Assembly (NCBI RefSeq): GCF_034259325.1
Contig: NZ_JAXIVS010000003.1
Span: forward strand, 558,001-622,000
Reading direction: 5' to 3'
Source of the DNA: Hyalangium ruber
GTDB taxonomy: Bacteria > Myxococcota > Myxococcia > Myxococcales > Myxococcaceae
DNA: 64,000 nucleotides
The notes under the pieces were generated by a model. That model saw nothing but the letters and a program-made list of their open reading frames with translations. It was not told the DNA's origin and did not search any database. Below are positions 23,178 through 32,282 of this stretch, piece by piece. Positions within the stretch are counted from its first letter, which is position 1; each line of letters begins with the position of its first letter. A program made the position numbers and the translations under genes.

Positions 23178-24658
23178 CGCCTCAGCGAAACGACTCGGCC
23201 AGGCTCGGCCTCGGCGCGGGCCATGAAGCTGGCGGCACGCTCGGCCACGGTGTCGGCGACGAGCTCCAGCGCCAGCTCCTCGTCCCGGTTGATCTCCGCG
23301 CGCCCGTCACGCCAGGACAGCTGCAGCCAGCCCAGCGGCACCTCGTCGTCCTTCACCTCGATGCGCACCTCCAGCGGCAGCGCCGAGCCGGCGGGGCGCT
23401 GCGTCTCGAAGACGACGCCGTCGGTGAGCCCTTCATGCTGGTGCTGAAGGCGCAGCTCCAACCGCGCCACATCGAGCGTCTCGGCCAGGGGACGAACGGC
23501 CGCCCACAGCTCCTGGAGCGAGCCCGTCTGGCGAACGGCGCGGTTGAGGTCCTTCACCACCGAGCGCAGACGGATGTTCTTGCGCCGCACCTCACCCACC
23601 GCTCCCGCGCGGCGCAGATCCAGATAGCCCAGCTTGCGCATGAGCACGCCGATGACGACCGCCATGCCGATGAGCAGCATGGCGCTCTGGACGCTGTTGG
23701 CGAAGTTGAGGCCTAGGGCGGTCAGGGTGAACAGGCCGCACAGCCCGTAGAGCACCAGCACGGCGGAGCGGTGGCTGAGCACCAGCCGGCTCATGAGCCG
23801 GTGGTGGATGTGCTCCTTGTCGGCGCTGAACATGGGCCGGCCCAATATCGACCGGCGGATCATCGCCAGCAGGGTGTCCATGATGGGCAGGCCCAGCGCC
23901 ATCACCGGCACGAGCATCGCCACGGCGGTGCCGCTCTTGGTGGACGTCTTGAGCGAGACGGCGGCCAGCACGAAGCCCAGGAACATGCTGCCGGTGTCCC
24001 CCATGAAGATGGAGGCCGGGTTGAAGTTGAAGATCAGGAAGCCGAGGATGGCTCCAGCCAGCGCGGCCATGAGCAGGCACATGACGACATCCCCCCGCGC
24101 CAGCGAGAGGATGAAGTTGGTGCCCACGCCGAAGAAGGCGACTCCGCCGGCCAGGCCATCCAGCCCATCGATGAGGTTGAGCGCGTTGACGACGCCCACC
24201 ATCCACAAGAGCGTGAAGGGCAGGCTCAGGACGCCCAGGGGAATCGCGGGGCCGAAGGGGTTGGCGATCAACTCGACGCGGAAGCCGAACAGATAGAGGG
24301 CGATGGCGACGGCGATCTGGACGGAGAACTTGAGCCGAGCGCCCGTGCCGTGCAGGTCGTCATAGAGCCCGAGCACGGCGATGGTGGCGCCGCCGCCGAA
24401 CAGCCCCCAGACGAGCTGGTCATGGGAACGAAATAGCGAGCCCACGCCCGAGTCGACGAGGAACAGGGCGCACAGGGGCGCGAAGAAGCCCGCGACGATC
24501 GCCACGCCCCCCAGACGCGGGATGGGGCGGACATGCACCTTGCGGCTGGAGTTCGCCTGGTCCACCCAGCCCCAGGCCAGGGCGCGGTTGCGCACCACGA
24601 GCGTGAGCCCGAGGGAAACCATGAGTGAAACGAGGAAGGTGACGAGGAAGGTAATCAT
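23174..24658 (-). CDS. WecA/MraY-like polyprenyl-phosphate sugar-1-phosphate transferase with C-terminal extension
   Basis: 494 residues from the ATG at 24658. About eleven membrane segments occupy residues 1-330. Family motifs are complete: GLYDDLHGTGARLK, ALNLIDGLDGLAGG, FMGDTGSMFLG and the histidine motif KEHIHHRL. Such enzymes attach the first sugar phosphate (usually an N-acetylhexosamine) to undecaprenyl phosphate, starting repeat-unit assembly. The ~150-residue soluble C-terminal extension (after about 345) is unusual and unrecognised; it could regulate the enzyme or bind the nucleotidyltransferase-like protein. As the only visible initiating enzyme, it probably starts the polymer made by this locus. 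Confidence 0.92.
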   Translation of the reverse strand: MITFLVTFLVSLMVSLGLTLVVRNRALAWGWVDQANSSRKVHVRPIPRLGGVAIVAGFFAPLCALFLVDSGVGSLFRSHDQLVWGLFGGGATIAVLGLYDDLHGTGARLKFSVQIAVAIALYLFGFRVELIANPFGPAIPLGVLSLPFTLLWMVGVVNALNLIDGLDGLAGGVAFFGVGTNFILSLARGDVVMCLLMAALAGAILGFLIFNFNPASIFMGDTGSMFLGFVLAAVSLKTSTKSGTAVAMLVPVMALGLPIMDTLLAMIRRSILGRPMFSADKEHIHHRLMSRLVLSHRSAVLVLYGLCGLFTLTALGLNFANSVQSAMLLIGMAVVIGVLMRKLGYLDLRRAGAVGEVRRKNIRLRSVVKDLNRAVRQTGSLQELWAAVRPLAETLDVARLELRLQHQHEGLTDGVVFETQRPAGSALPLEVRIEVKDDEVPLGWLQLSWRDGRAEINRDEELALELVADTVAERAASFMARAEAEPGRVVSLRR

Positions 24659-24840
24659 CCGAAATCGGACGCATGGTGGCCGTTCATGGTGTGGTGCGTC
24701 AATCTTGCGATCTGAGTGAGCCCTCCCTCGCCCGCCTGGCTGCCTCTGTGCCGCCAGGAGGGGCAATGCGCACTTCCCAGGCAATATCCCACACGCGCAT
24801 AAGCTCTCGGAACTACTCGGATTTCCCCTCTGATTCACGC

Positions 24841-24875
24841 TGGCGCGATCCGATGATTCTTTGGCGCGATCCGAT
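24841..24875 (+). promoter_or_regulatory. 21-bp-spaced direct repeat, candidate AraC-type operator
   Basis: TGGCGCGATCCGAT occurs at 24841-24854 and again at 24862-24875, exactly 21 bp apart (two helical turns). That spacing is typical of AraC-family binding half-sites. It lies 69 bp upstream of the SDR gene, whose partner gene encodes an AraC-type regulator. The rest of 24659-24943 shows nothing else clear. Confidence 0.55.
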
Positions 24876-24943
24876 TCGAGGGACTCGAGGCGTTGGCGCA
24901 TCTTGCGTGGGCCGAATCCCCGGCTCCACGAAGGATGGTTCCG

Positions 24944-25828
24944 ATGTCCAAGGTGTGGCTCATCACTGGAAGCTCGCGCGGCCTCGGCCGCTCTCTGGCC
25001 AAGGCCGTCCTGGAGGCCGGCCATCGCCTGGTGGCTACCGCGCGCAAGCCCGAGGAGCTTCGTGACCTCGTGGCCCCCTATGGCGAGCGGGCGCGCGCGG
25101 TCGCACTCGATGTGACCGATCCCGCAGCGGCGCGTTCGGCCGTGGCCGAGGCCATGGCCGCGTTCGGCCGGCTCGACGTCGTCGTCAACAACGCCGGCTA
25201 TGCCAATGTCGGTTCGATCGAACACGTCGCGGAGGACGACTTCCGCGCGCAGGTCGAGACGAACTTCTTCGGGGTCGTCAACGTGACGCGCGCCGCGCTC
25301 CCGGTGCTTCGCGCGCAATGTGACGGACACATCATCCAGATCTCGTCCATCGGCGGGCGGGGCGCGTCTCCCGGACTCGCGGCCTACCAGGCCTCCAAGT
25401 GGGCTGTCGGTGGCTTCTCCGAGGTCCTCGCGAAGGAGGTAGGCCCGCTGGGCATTCGCGTGACCGTGGTGGAACCCGGGGGCATGCGCACCGACTGGGC
25501 GGGCGCATCAATGCGGATCGACCCGGTCCCGAGCGAGTACGCGCAGACGGTGGGCGCGTTCAACCAACACGTCCGCGGCAGCGCCGATGTCATGCGGGGC
25601 GACCCGGCGAAGGTCGCGCAGGCCATCTTGCGGCTCACGTCGCAGCCGCAGCCGCCGCTGCGGCTCCTGATGGGCACCGACGCGGTGTTCCTGGCGGGGG
25701 TAATCGCGGAGACGCGGGCCCTCGAGGACGCGCAGTGGCGAGCGGTGAGCGCCTCGACGGACTTCGACGGGTTGGTAGACTTCGCCGAAACGCCCGTCGC
25801 CCAGATGCTCAGACCGAAGCGGAGCTGA
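24944..25828 (+). CDS. Short-chain dehydrogenase/reductase (SDR)
   Basis: 294 residues from the ATG at 24944 (AAGGA eight bases upstream; ATG at 24935 possible). Classical SDR features: cofactor loop TGSSRGLGRSL (about 8-18), NNAG (about 79-82), catalytic Ser in ISSIGGRG and Y-x3-K in YQASKWAVG. It should oxidise or reduce a small molecule with NAD(P)H. A C-terminal extension past the usual ~250 residues is typical of a subgroup often paired with regulators. The pair SDR-AraC is only 1 bp apart and sits inside the polysaccharide locus without an obvious link to it. Confidence 0.92.
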   Translation: MSKVWLITGSSRGLGRSLAKAVLEAGHRLVATARKPEELRDLVAPYGERARAVALDVTDPAAARSAVAEAMAAFGRLDVVVNNAGYANVGSIEHVAEDDFRAQVETNFFGVVNVTRAALPVLRAQCDGHIIQISSIGGRGASPGLAAYQASKWAVGGFSEVLAKEVGPLGIRVTVVEPGGMRTDWAGASMRIDPVPSEYAQTVGAFNQHVRGSADVMRGDPAKVAQAILRLTSQPQPPLRLLMGTDAVFLAGVIAETRALEDAQWRAVSASTDFDGLVDFAETPVAQMLRPKRS

Positions 25829-25829
25829 C

Positions 25830-26837
25830 TTGCCTACCGAGCTCGTCCCCGTCCCCAGCGTCCTCCTCGACCGCCTGCTCACGCTGGGCGTCGACGCGGC
25901 GCAGGTGCTGCGCCATGCGGGCATCGTCCCCTCTCGGTTCCAGCCGCCGAGGGCACGGCTCACGGTGGCCGAGTTCTTCGCGTTCTGGCGCGCCCTCGAG
26001 CAGGTCGGGGCACGGCGAGACCTCGGCGTGCGGCTCGGAGGCGAGGCCCCCCCGCATCAATTCGATGTCGCGTCGCTCGCCGCGCTGCACGCACCGACCC
26101 TCGGGGAGGCCTTCCAGAAGTTCGCGCGCTACAAGCGGGTCGTCTGCGGGGAGCAAGTGACGATCGACCGCGGCGACGGGGAGGCCCGCGTGGGCTTCCA
26201 CTGGCTGCACATCGAGGAGGCGCTCCCGCTGCTGCTCGTCGATGCGACGTTCTCCTCGCTCGTCGCCCTCGGGCGTCGTGGCACCGGGCAGCCCCTGACG
26301 CCCCTGCGGATCGAGTTGGCACGGAGCCGCTCGGACGAGGCGATGTTTCGCCAGCATTTCGGGTGTGAGATCCGCTTCGACGCGCCGCTCGACTTCCTCG
26401 TGTTCGAGGAGAGCGCGCTCGCTCGGCCCTTCATCACGCACAACGCCGATCTCCTGGCGTTGATGGTGCCGGGACTGGAAGCGGCGCTGACCGAGAGCCT
26501 GAGCTCGGCATCCGTAGCGGATGACGTGCGGTCGATTCTCGGCCGTCGCATGTGCGGCGAACGGCCCAGTGTCGACAAGGTCGCCCGGGAGATGCGGATG
26601 AGCTCACGCACCCTTCAGCGCCGCCTCGAGCAGCTGGGCACCTCCTACCAGGGGCTGCTGGACCAGGTGCGCCGCGACACCTCGCGCCGCTTGCTGGAGA
26701 ACACGCACCTCGAGCTCGGCGAGGTCGCGTTCCTGCTGGGCTTCGAGGAGCTGAACTCCTTCAGCCGCGCGTTCCACACGTGGGAGGGGGTCACGCCCAA
26801 CTCGTGGCGTCAGCGCGTTCGGAGCACGTCCTCGTAG
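25830..26837 (+). CDS. AraC-family transcriptional regulator
   Basis: 335 residues from a TTG at 25830, with GGAG five bases upstream, directly after the SDR stop. The N-terminal ~200 residues match the arabinose-binding-like domain of one AraC subgroup (AQVLRHAGIVPSRF..., GVRLGGEAP). The C-terminal double HTH is clear: VDKVAREMRMSSRTLQRRLE, then LLENTHLELGEVAFLLGFEE and SFSRAFHTWEGVTPNSWR. It probably controls the SDR gene, perhaps through the direct repeat at 24841-24875. Its last 28 bases overlap the end of the convergent glycosyltransferase gene. Confidence 0.92.
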   Translation: MPTELVPVPSVLLDRLLTLGVDAAQVLRHAGIVPSRFQPPRARLTVAEFFAFWRALEQVGARRDLGVRLGGEAPPHQFDVASLAALHAPTLGEAFQKFARYKRVVCGEQVTIDRGDGEARVGFHWLHIEEALPLLLVDATFSSLVALGRRGTGQPLTPLRIELARSRSDEAMFRQHFGCEIRFDAPLDFLVFEESALARPFITHNADLLALMVPGLEAALTESLSSASVADDVRSILGRRMCGERPSVDKVAREMRMSSRTLQRRLEQLGTSYQGLLDQVRRDTSRRLLENTHLELGEVAFLLGFEELNSFSRAFHTWEGVTPNSWRQRVRSTSS

Positions 26838-27952
26838 AGCCGAAGCGTGCGCAGAGCCACCTCCCGCCAGGTCAACCCCTGGACGGCCTTCTGTGCCGCG
26901 CGCCGCACCTCGAGGAGGCGCTCCCGGTCCTCGGCGAAGCCGCGCACGGCGGCGGTGAGGCCGGGCACGTCCCCGATGGGCCGCAGCCGCCCGGTCTCTC
27001 CCTCGCGCACCACCTCGGGGGCCACTCCGACGGGAGTCGTCACGGGCGCGAGCCCGCAGGCCATGGCCTCCACGAGCGCCATGCCATAGCCCTCGGCGTG
27101 GCTGGGGAAGAGCAACACCTCGTGGCCCGCCAGCAGACCGGGCAGCTCCTCATGGCGGTAGCGCGGCACCACGCGCACGCGCTCTCGCACGGCCGGGGGA
27201 AAATCGCCGAGCACCTCGGCCTCGCCGATGCCCGTGCCCAGCAGGGAGAGCGAGAAGGCCCCCCCCTGCTCGAGCAGCGCGCGCGCCACGGCGACGATGT
27301 CCTCCCGCCCCTTGCGCTGGATCCACGTCCCCACGAAGGCAAGGCGCAGGGGCCCCTCGGCGAGGCGCTCGGGAGGGGGCAGTCCTTGGAAGGGCTCGGG
27401 CAGTCCGTGGGGGATGAGGGAGATGCGGTCCGCGGGGATGCCCAGGCGGTCCCTCGCGTAGTCGCGGTCCATCGGGTTGAGGAGCACCACGTGGTCGGAG
27501 ACCCGAAGGGACTCGCGCACCTCCCAGAGCCGGAAGCCTCCATGGTAGAGCGGGTACTTCCAGCTCAGGTGCGCCACCCCGGCGCGGACGTCGGCGCGGA
27601 GCTGCTCGGAGACGACGTGCTCCAGGCCATGGCTGCGGGTGAGCAGGGCCTGACGGCGCGGGGCTCCCGGGCGACCGAGCCGGGCCCAGGGCCAGCAGTC
27701 TCCGGTGGTGATGTCGAGCACATCGAAGCGCCCGGCGTTGCGGGCCAGCCACGCGGACAGGGCCCAGGGAAAGCGCACCGAGTGCCAGGCGGAGTACTCG
27801 GTGGTCCCCGGGAAGGCCTCGCCGAACCCGTAATAGGAGACCTCGCAGCCCAGCGCGACGAGGGCGCGGCCCAGGGTGAGGGTGACCCCAGGCGCGCCGA
27901 GGTTCGGGTCGAGCGGGTGGTGGATGCCGAGGAGGACTCGTGGGGCGGGCAC
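26810..27952 (-). CDS. Glycosyltransferase family 4
   Basis: 380 residues from the ATG at 27952. It is a GT-B-fold retaining transferase. The donor-side domain carries LRLAFVGTWIQRKGREDIV and the E-x7-E-type motif in SHAEGYGMALVEAMACG (about residues 285-300). The N-terminal domain binds the acceptor (GIHHPLDPNLGAPGVTLTLG). It should add one sugar to the lipid-linked repeat unit at the inner face of the membrane; donor and acceptor are unknown. It lies on the minus strand, with the SDR/AraC insertion separating it from the WecA-like gene. Confidence 0.92.
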   Translation of the reverse strand: MPAPRVLLGIHHPLDPNLGAPGVTLTLGRALVALGCEVSYYGFGEAFPGTTEYSAWHSVRFPWALSAWLARNAGRFDVLDITTGDCWPWARLGRPGAPRRQALLTRSHGLEHVVSEQLRADVRAGVAHLSWKYPLYHGGFRLWEVRESLRVSDHVVLLNPMDRDYARDRLGIPADRISLIPHGLPEPFQGLPPPERLAEGPLRLAFVGTWIQRKGREDIVAVARALLEQGGAFSLSLLGTGIGEAEVLGDFPPAVRERVRVVPRYRHEELPGLLAGHEVLLFPSHAEGYGMALVEAMACGLAPVTTPVGVAPEVVREGETGRLRPIGDVPGLTAAVRGFAEDRERLLEVRRAAQKAVQGLTWREVALRTLRLYEDVLRTR

Positions 27953-28102
27953 CTGGCCTCCAGGGAGCGGAAAGAGGGAGCGCTGGATAACACGGAGCGT
28001 GGGAGACAGGGAGAAGGGCCCACCGCGAGGATCCGTGTTAGGGATACCGGTGCTTGCACCCCAGCCGTGACAGTCGTGTCACGACTCCGAGGAGTCCTCT
28101 TC

Positions 28103-28696
28103 ATGCGCGTCATCACCCACTTCGGCCTCTGGTTCGTCGGACTGGAGCAGGCCCAGACCCAGACGAGCCCCGGGGAGCGCGCCTGTCTGGCCAAGCACGC
28201 CGCGGGTAAGCGGCGGCTGGTGGAGATCGGCGTGTGGCACGGGGTGACGACGCGGGTGCTGCGCAGCGTGATGGACCCGAGCGCGACGCTGTACGCGGTG
28301 GACCCGTTCCCTCCGGGGCGGCTGGGCTTCAGCTTCCAGTACCGCATCGCCCACCGGGAGGTGGGAGCGGTGCGCAACGGCAAGGTGGTCTGGGTGCGGT
28401 CCACGGGCGAGGAGGCCGCGCGCAAGCACCGGCTGCAGGGCCTGCCGCCGCTGGACTTCATCTTCATCGACGGCGACCACACCTACGAGGGGCTGAAGGC
28501 GGACTGGACGGGGTGGAGCCCGCTGCTGGCGCCCGGGGGCGTGGTGGCGCTGCACGACAGCCGCGACACGAAGGAGAGCCCTCGACCGGGCGCGGGCAGC
28601 GTGCAGTACACGAGCGAGATCATCGTGAAGCACCCGGCCTTCGAGGTCATCGACGAGTTCGAGTCGCTGACCGTGCTGCGCCGTCGCGCCTCGTGA
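28103..28696 (+). CDS. Class I SAM-dependent methyltransferase (Methyltransf_24-like)
   Basis: 197 residues from the ATG at 28103, with GAGGAG eight bases upstream. The SAM-binding motif LVEIGVWHGVTTRVL (about 40-54) and acidic strand end YAVDPFPPG are followed by FIFIDGDHTYEGLKADW and GGVVALHDSRDT. The DGDHTYEG/HD pattern belongs to metal-dependent small O-methyltransferases or CmcI-like enzymes. It probably methylates a sugar of the polysaccharide or its precursor. It is divergent from the GT4 gene at 26810 and convergent with the GT2 gene at 28701, only 4 bp away. Confidence 0.85.
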   Translation: MRVITHFGLWFVGLEQAQTQTSPGERACLAKHAAGKRRLVEIGVWHGVTTRVLRSVMDPSATLYAVDPFPPGRLGFSFQYRIAHREVGAVRNGKVVWVRSTGEEAARKHRLQGLPPLDFIFIDGDHTYEGLKADWTGWSPLLAPGGVVALHDSRDTKESPRPGAGSVQYTSEIIVKHPAFEVIDEFESLTVLRRRAS

Positions 28697-28700
28697 GCCC

Positions 28701-29612
28701 TCACCGCGCCAACTGGCGCAGCGTGGCGGCGACCATCCACGGTGGGAAGCCCAACACGTAGCGCCAGCGCGGCACCACGAGGTGTCCCATCAGGCCGCGC
28801 CGGTACAGGTCCAACGCCAGGTCCGGGCGCTTGTGCTCCACCAGCCAGCGCGTCACGTGCCGCACGCCGTGCAGGATCAGCGTGAGCCGGTCGCGCTTCC
28901 GGGCCTCGCCTCCGGGGTAACGGCCGAGCCGCTCCTGCTCCAACTGGTAGCACAGCCCCTGGTAGCCCCGCTCCAGCTCCCGAGACGAGGAGCCCCCATG
29001 CTGGCGGTAGCCCGCCACGAGCGGCGCCTCCACCCAGACGAAGCCGCGCTCGGTGCCCAGGCGGTAGAGCAGGTCATGGTCCTCCGAGATGATGCGCTCG
29101 GAGGTGAAGCCACCCACGCGGCGCAGCGCCTCGGTGCTGGCGGCGATGATGCAGGCGGTGCGCGCGAACGACTCCTCCGCGCTGGCGAAGTAGTCGCCGA
29201 AGGCATGGGCCCGCAGGGGCTGGCGCCGCACGCCGGTCAGCTCCTCCGGGCGGTGGAAGTTCGCCGGAGTCCCCATCACCACCGCGGGCCGGCCGTACAT
29301 GTCCAAGGCGTGGCGGTACGTGGCCAGCGTCCACGGGAACCACAGGTCGTCACTGTCCAGGAAGACGACGTACTCGCCCGTGGCGTGCTGGATGCCCAGG
29401 TTTCGCGCGACGCCCTGCCCCTGGTTCCGCTGGCTCAGCACGCGCACGCGCTCGCCGTAGCGGGCCAGCACCGTCTGCGTGTCGTCCGTGGAGCCGTCAT
29501 CGACGACGAGCACCTCGAAGTCGGTGAACTCCTGGGCGAAGACGGAGGCCAGCGTCTCCGGCAGCAGCCGGGCCCGGTTGTAGGTGGGGATGACGACGGA
29601 GAAGAACGCCAT
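28701..29612 (-). CDS. Glycosyltransferase family 2
   Basis: 303 residues from the ATG at 29612. GT-A fold: FSVVIPTYNRARLLPETLAS, the first Asp in VLVVDDGSTDDT, the metal motif FLDSDDLW (D-x-D, about 91-98), and SEDHDLLYRLG carrying the likely ED catalytic base (about 180). It is an inverting transferase that should add a sugar to the growing repeat unit. It lies 12 bp downstream of the next GT2 gene in the flippase operon. Confidence 0.93.
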   Translation of the reverse strand: MAFFSVVIPTYNRARLLPETLASVFAQEFTDFEVLVVDDGSTDDTQTVLARYGERVRVLSQRNQGQGVARNLGIQHATGEYVVFLDSDDLWFPWTLATYRHALDMYGRPAVVMGTPANFHRPEELTGVRRQPLRAHAFGDYFASAEESFARTACIIAASTEALRRVGGFTSERIISEDHDLLYRLGTERGFVWVEAPLVAGYRQHGGSSSRELERGYQGLCYQLEQERLGRYPGGEARKRDRLTLILHGVRHVTRWLVEHKRPDLALDLYRRGLMGHLVVPRWRYVLGFPPWMVAATLRQLAR

Positions 29613-29624
29613 ACCCTCGGGCCT

Positions 29625-30578
29625 CTACCCCACGCGCGCGCGCAGGCCCATCTCGGAGATGCGCAGGAAGGTGGAGAGCTGCCGCTTGTACTCGGCCGCG
29701 CTCAGGCGCCGCCGCAGCAGGGACTGGGTGAGCACGAACGAGTTCCACGGCAGCGTGCCCACGAGGATGAGGCGCATGAGCTGCTCGTGGAGCCGGCCGT
29801 GGTGCTTGCGGAAGTAGGCCAGGCGCGTGCGCCACAGCTCCACCCGCACCTTGTCCGGGCCCGAGGCCGACGGCCGGAACGAGCGGCTGGTGAGATGGGT
29901 GATGACGGCCTCGGGGCAGAAGGCCACCTCCCAGCCCGCCTTGCCCGCGCGCACGCACCAGTCCGTATCCTCGGTGTTGCCCCACGGCGAGAGCTGCTCG
30001 TCCAGGAGCCCCACGTCGCGCAGGCACTCCTCGCGCACGACGATGCAGGCACCCAGCACCCAGTTCACCCGGGCCTGCTCGTAGCCGTACTGCGCCGGGT
30101 CGATGTGCAGCTCCTTGAGGAAGTGCAGCGGGCGCGGCAGGAAGCAGATGTCGAACAGCGCCGAGGCGAGCGTCATCTCCCGGAAGGCGCTGTTCTGCAC
30201 GGTGCCGTCCGCGTTGAGCAACCGGGAGCCGGCCATGCCCACCTGGGGGTGCTCGTCCATGAAGCGCACCAACGCGTCGAACGCCCCCTCGTGGACGATG
30301 GTGTCGTCATTGAAGACGCAGATGTGACGCGCCTGGGCCTGGGAGAGGACCTGATTGTGGTTGGCCGAGAAGCCCTTGCGCTCGGTGTTGAAGAGCCAGC
30401 GCACCTGGGGGAAGTCGCGCCGCATGGCCTCCACGCCGCGCCCATCGGTGGCGTTGTCCACCACCCACACCTCGAAGGTGCATTCCTTCGTGGTCTGGAA
30501 CAGCGTGCGCAGGCAGTCGTGCAGCAACTCGGGGTTGCTGTGGTTGACGATGGAGATGGCCAGATCGGGCTTCTTCAT
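29625..30578 (-). CDS. Glycosyltransferase family 2 (rhamnosyltransferase-like)
   Basis: 317 residues from the ATG at 30578, overlapping the flippase stop (ATGA). It shows LAISIVNHSNPELLHDCLRT, VWVVDNATDGRG, the FNDDT metal motif (about 90-94), and WGNTEDTDWCVRAGKAGWEV with the catalytic-type ED. The arrangement is that of rhamnosyltransferase-like GT2 enzymes; the true donor is unknown. It is translationally coupled to the flippase. Confidence 0.92.
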   Translation of the reverse strand: MKKPDLAISIVNHSNPELLHDCLRTLFQTTKECTFEVWVVDNATDGRGVEAMRRDFPQVRWLFNTERKGFSANHNQVLSQAQARHICVFNDDTIVHEGAFDALVRFMDEHPQVGMAGSRLLNADGTVQNSAFREMTLASALFDICFLPRPLHFLKELHIDPAQYGYEQARVNWVLGACIVVREECLRDVGLLDEQLSPWGNTEDTDWCVRAGKAGWEVAFCPEAVITHLTSRSFRPSASGPDKVRVELWRTRLAYFRKHHGRLHEQLMRLILVGTLPWNSFVLTQSLLRRRLSAAEYKRQLSTFLRISEMGLRARVG

Positions 30579-32092
30579 GTCGAGGCAGACACCCGCGGGG
30601 CCGCCCTCCTCAGCCGGGCTTGGATGAGGGCGGCGATGGTGCGCAGCTCGGTCACCAGGGGCAGCACTCCCGGGACACGCTCACGCACGAGGAACACACC
30701 CAGGAACAGCGCCACACCGAGGAACCCCTGCCCCCAGAGCCCCTCGGGGAGGAGGAGCGGGACGGCGAGGTAGATGCCCAGCAGCGCGAAGCTCACGGAG
30801 AGGAACGGCTCCACCACCTCGAATACCAGCCCCTTGAGCGCGGGGTTGAGACGGGTGACGAGCCACACGGTGACCCACATCTCCCCGAGGCTCGCGAGCA
30901 GGCCCACGGGCCCGACGCCCGCGTAGCCGAACTGGCTGACGAGCCACAGGCCCAGCGACCACCGCACGACGCCAAAGCCCGAGGCGACGGCGAACCGCTG
31001 CCACGGGCGCCCACCCGCGTTCTGCGCGGTGCCCAGCAGTCCGACGAGCGTGTTGAGGATGGCCTCCATGCTGAACCACTGGACGAACGGCACCGCGGGC
31101 ACCCAGCGCTCGCCGAAGAACAGCGGCACGGCCACCGGCACCGCGAGCACCAGCAGGGGGACGAACAGGCAGAGCGCGGCGGTCAGGCGCCGCAGCGAGG
31201 TGCGCAGGTACTCGGCGAACCCGGCGGGGTCATCCTGCATGCGGCAGTAGGCGGGGAAGGCCACCCGGTTGAGGATGGTGCTAAACATCATCGGCGTGGC
31301 GGCCAGCGCCGCGGCCCAGTTGAAGTAGCCCACCGCCTCCTTGCCCAGCATCTGCCCCACCACGAGCGGGCCCCAGCCCACGGCGAGGGTACCCACCAGG
31401 GGCGGGAGCTGGAACGCCAGCCCGAAGCCCAGCAACCTTCGGACGACGTCGAGGCGGAAGCTGCCCTGGGGCCGCCAAGGCGAGGCGCGCCAGATAAAGA
31501 ACAGGCCCGAGACGCCGCGCACCAGGCCTCCGCCGACCAGGGACCAGGCGCCGCAGCCCAGCGCCGCGAGGCCGATGGTGGCGGCCACCTGGGCCACGTT
31601 CTCGATGAGCTCGGCGCGAGCGATCTCGGGGAAGGCGAGCTTGCGCTCCAACGCCATCAGGGGCAGCACGCGCAGGGAGGACAGGAACAGGCCCAGCGCC
31701 ATGACGTAGATCATCGGCAGGGCCTGGGCGCCCAGGGCGTACCCTTCGACGAGCGAGGGAGCCAGGGCGATGATGGCGAGGACGATGAGGGCGGTGAGGG
31801 CCTGGTGACACCAGAAGACGGTGGAGGCCTCGTCCTTGCTGGGCTCACGCGCCTGATGCACGAGGGCGGCGCTGAGTCCCAGGTCTCCCAGGAAGACGCC
31901 CAGGGAGGTGGCGTAGGAGACGATGCCGAAGAGGCCATAGTCGCCGGGGAACAGCAGGCGCGAGAGGCACAGGGCGCTGACGACGCGCAGTCCTTGGGAG
32001 ACGGCGGTGCGGGCCGCGAGGACGAAGACGCCCTTCTGGGCTCGGTCCTTGACCTCGGCGGTGGTGACTTCTGGGGCGGCGGTGGCGTTCAT
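30575..32092 (-). CDS. wzx: Wzx-type polysaccharide flippase (MATE/PST superfamily)
   Basis: 505 residues from the ATG at 32092. Twelve to fourteen hydrophobic segments cover the protein from about residue 20 onward (VFVLAARTAVSQGLRVVSAL ... FGIVSYATSLGVFLGDLGLS). The pattern LFPGDYGLFG near the N-terminus is typical of oligosaccharide flippases. It should turn the completed lipid-linked repeat unit from the inner to the outer face of the inner membrane for polymerisation. It is first in an operon with two GT2 genes. The 190 bp to the divergent acyltransferase gene must hold both promoters. Confidence 0.9.
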   Translation of the reverse strand: MNATAAPEVTTAEVKDRAQKGVFVLAARTAVSQGLRVVSALCLSRLLFPGDYGLFGIVSYATSLGVFLGDLGLSAALVHQAREPSKDEASTVFWCHQALTALIVLAIIALAPSLVEGYALGAQALPMIYVMALGLFLSSLRVLPLMALERKLAFPEIARAELIENVAQVAATIGLAALGCGAWSLVGGGLVRGVSGLFFIWRASPWRPQGSFRLDVVRRLLGFGLAFQLPPLVGTLAVGWGPLVVGQMLGKEAVGYFNWAAALAATPMMFSTILNRVAFPAYCRMQDDPAGFAEYLRTSLRRLTAALCLFVPLLVLAVPVAVPLFFGERWVPAVPFVQWFSMEAILNTLVGLLGTAQNAGGRPWQRFAVASGFGVVRWSLGLWLVSQFGYAGVGPVGLLASLGEMWVTVWLVTRLNPALKGLVFEVVEPFLSVSFALLGIYLAVPLLLPEGLWGQGFLGVALFLGVFLVRERVPGVLPLVTELRTIAALIQARLRRAAPRVSAST

Positions 32093-32282
32093 CCAGGGTG
32101 AGCCCGCGCCTGTCGAGGCGCTAAGCGCGCGCGAGGCCTCGGATGCTAACGGTGGCCACCTGCGCCCACAAGCACGGTAGAACCTGCTCCCCTGCTCCCC
32201 AGGAAGGTACTGGTAGGCCGGCCCCCTGGATGCTTTGCGCCTCCCGGGGCTCGGACCACAATGCGCCGCCCGCATCCTCTAT

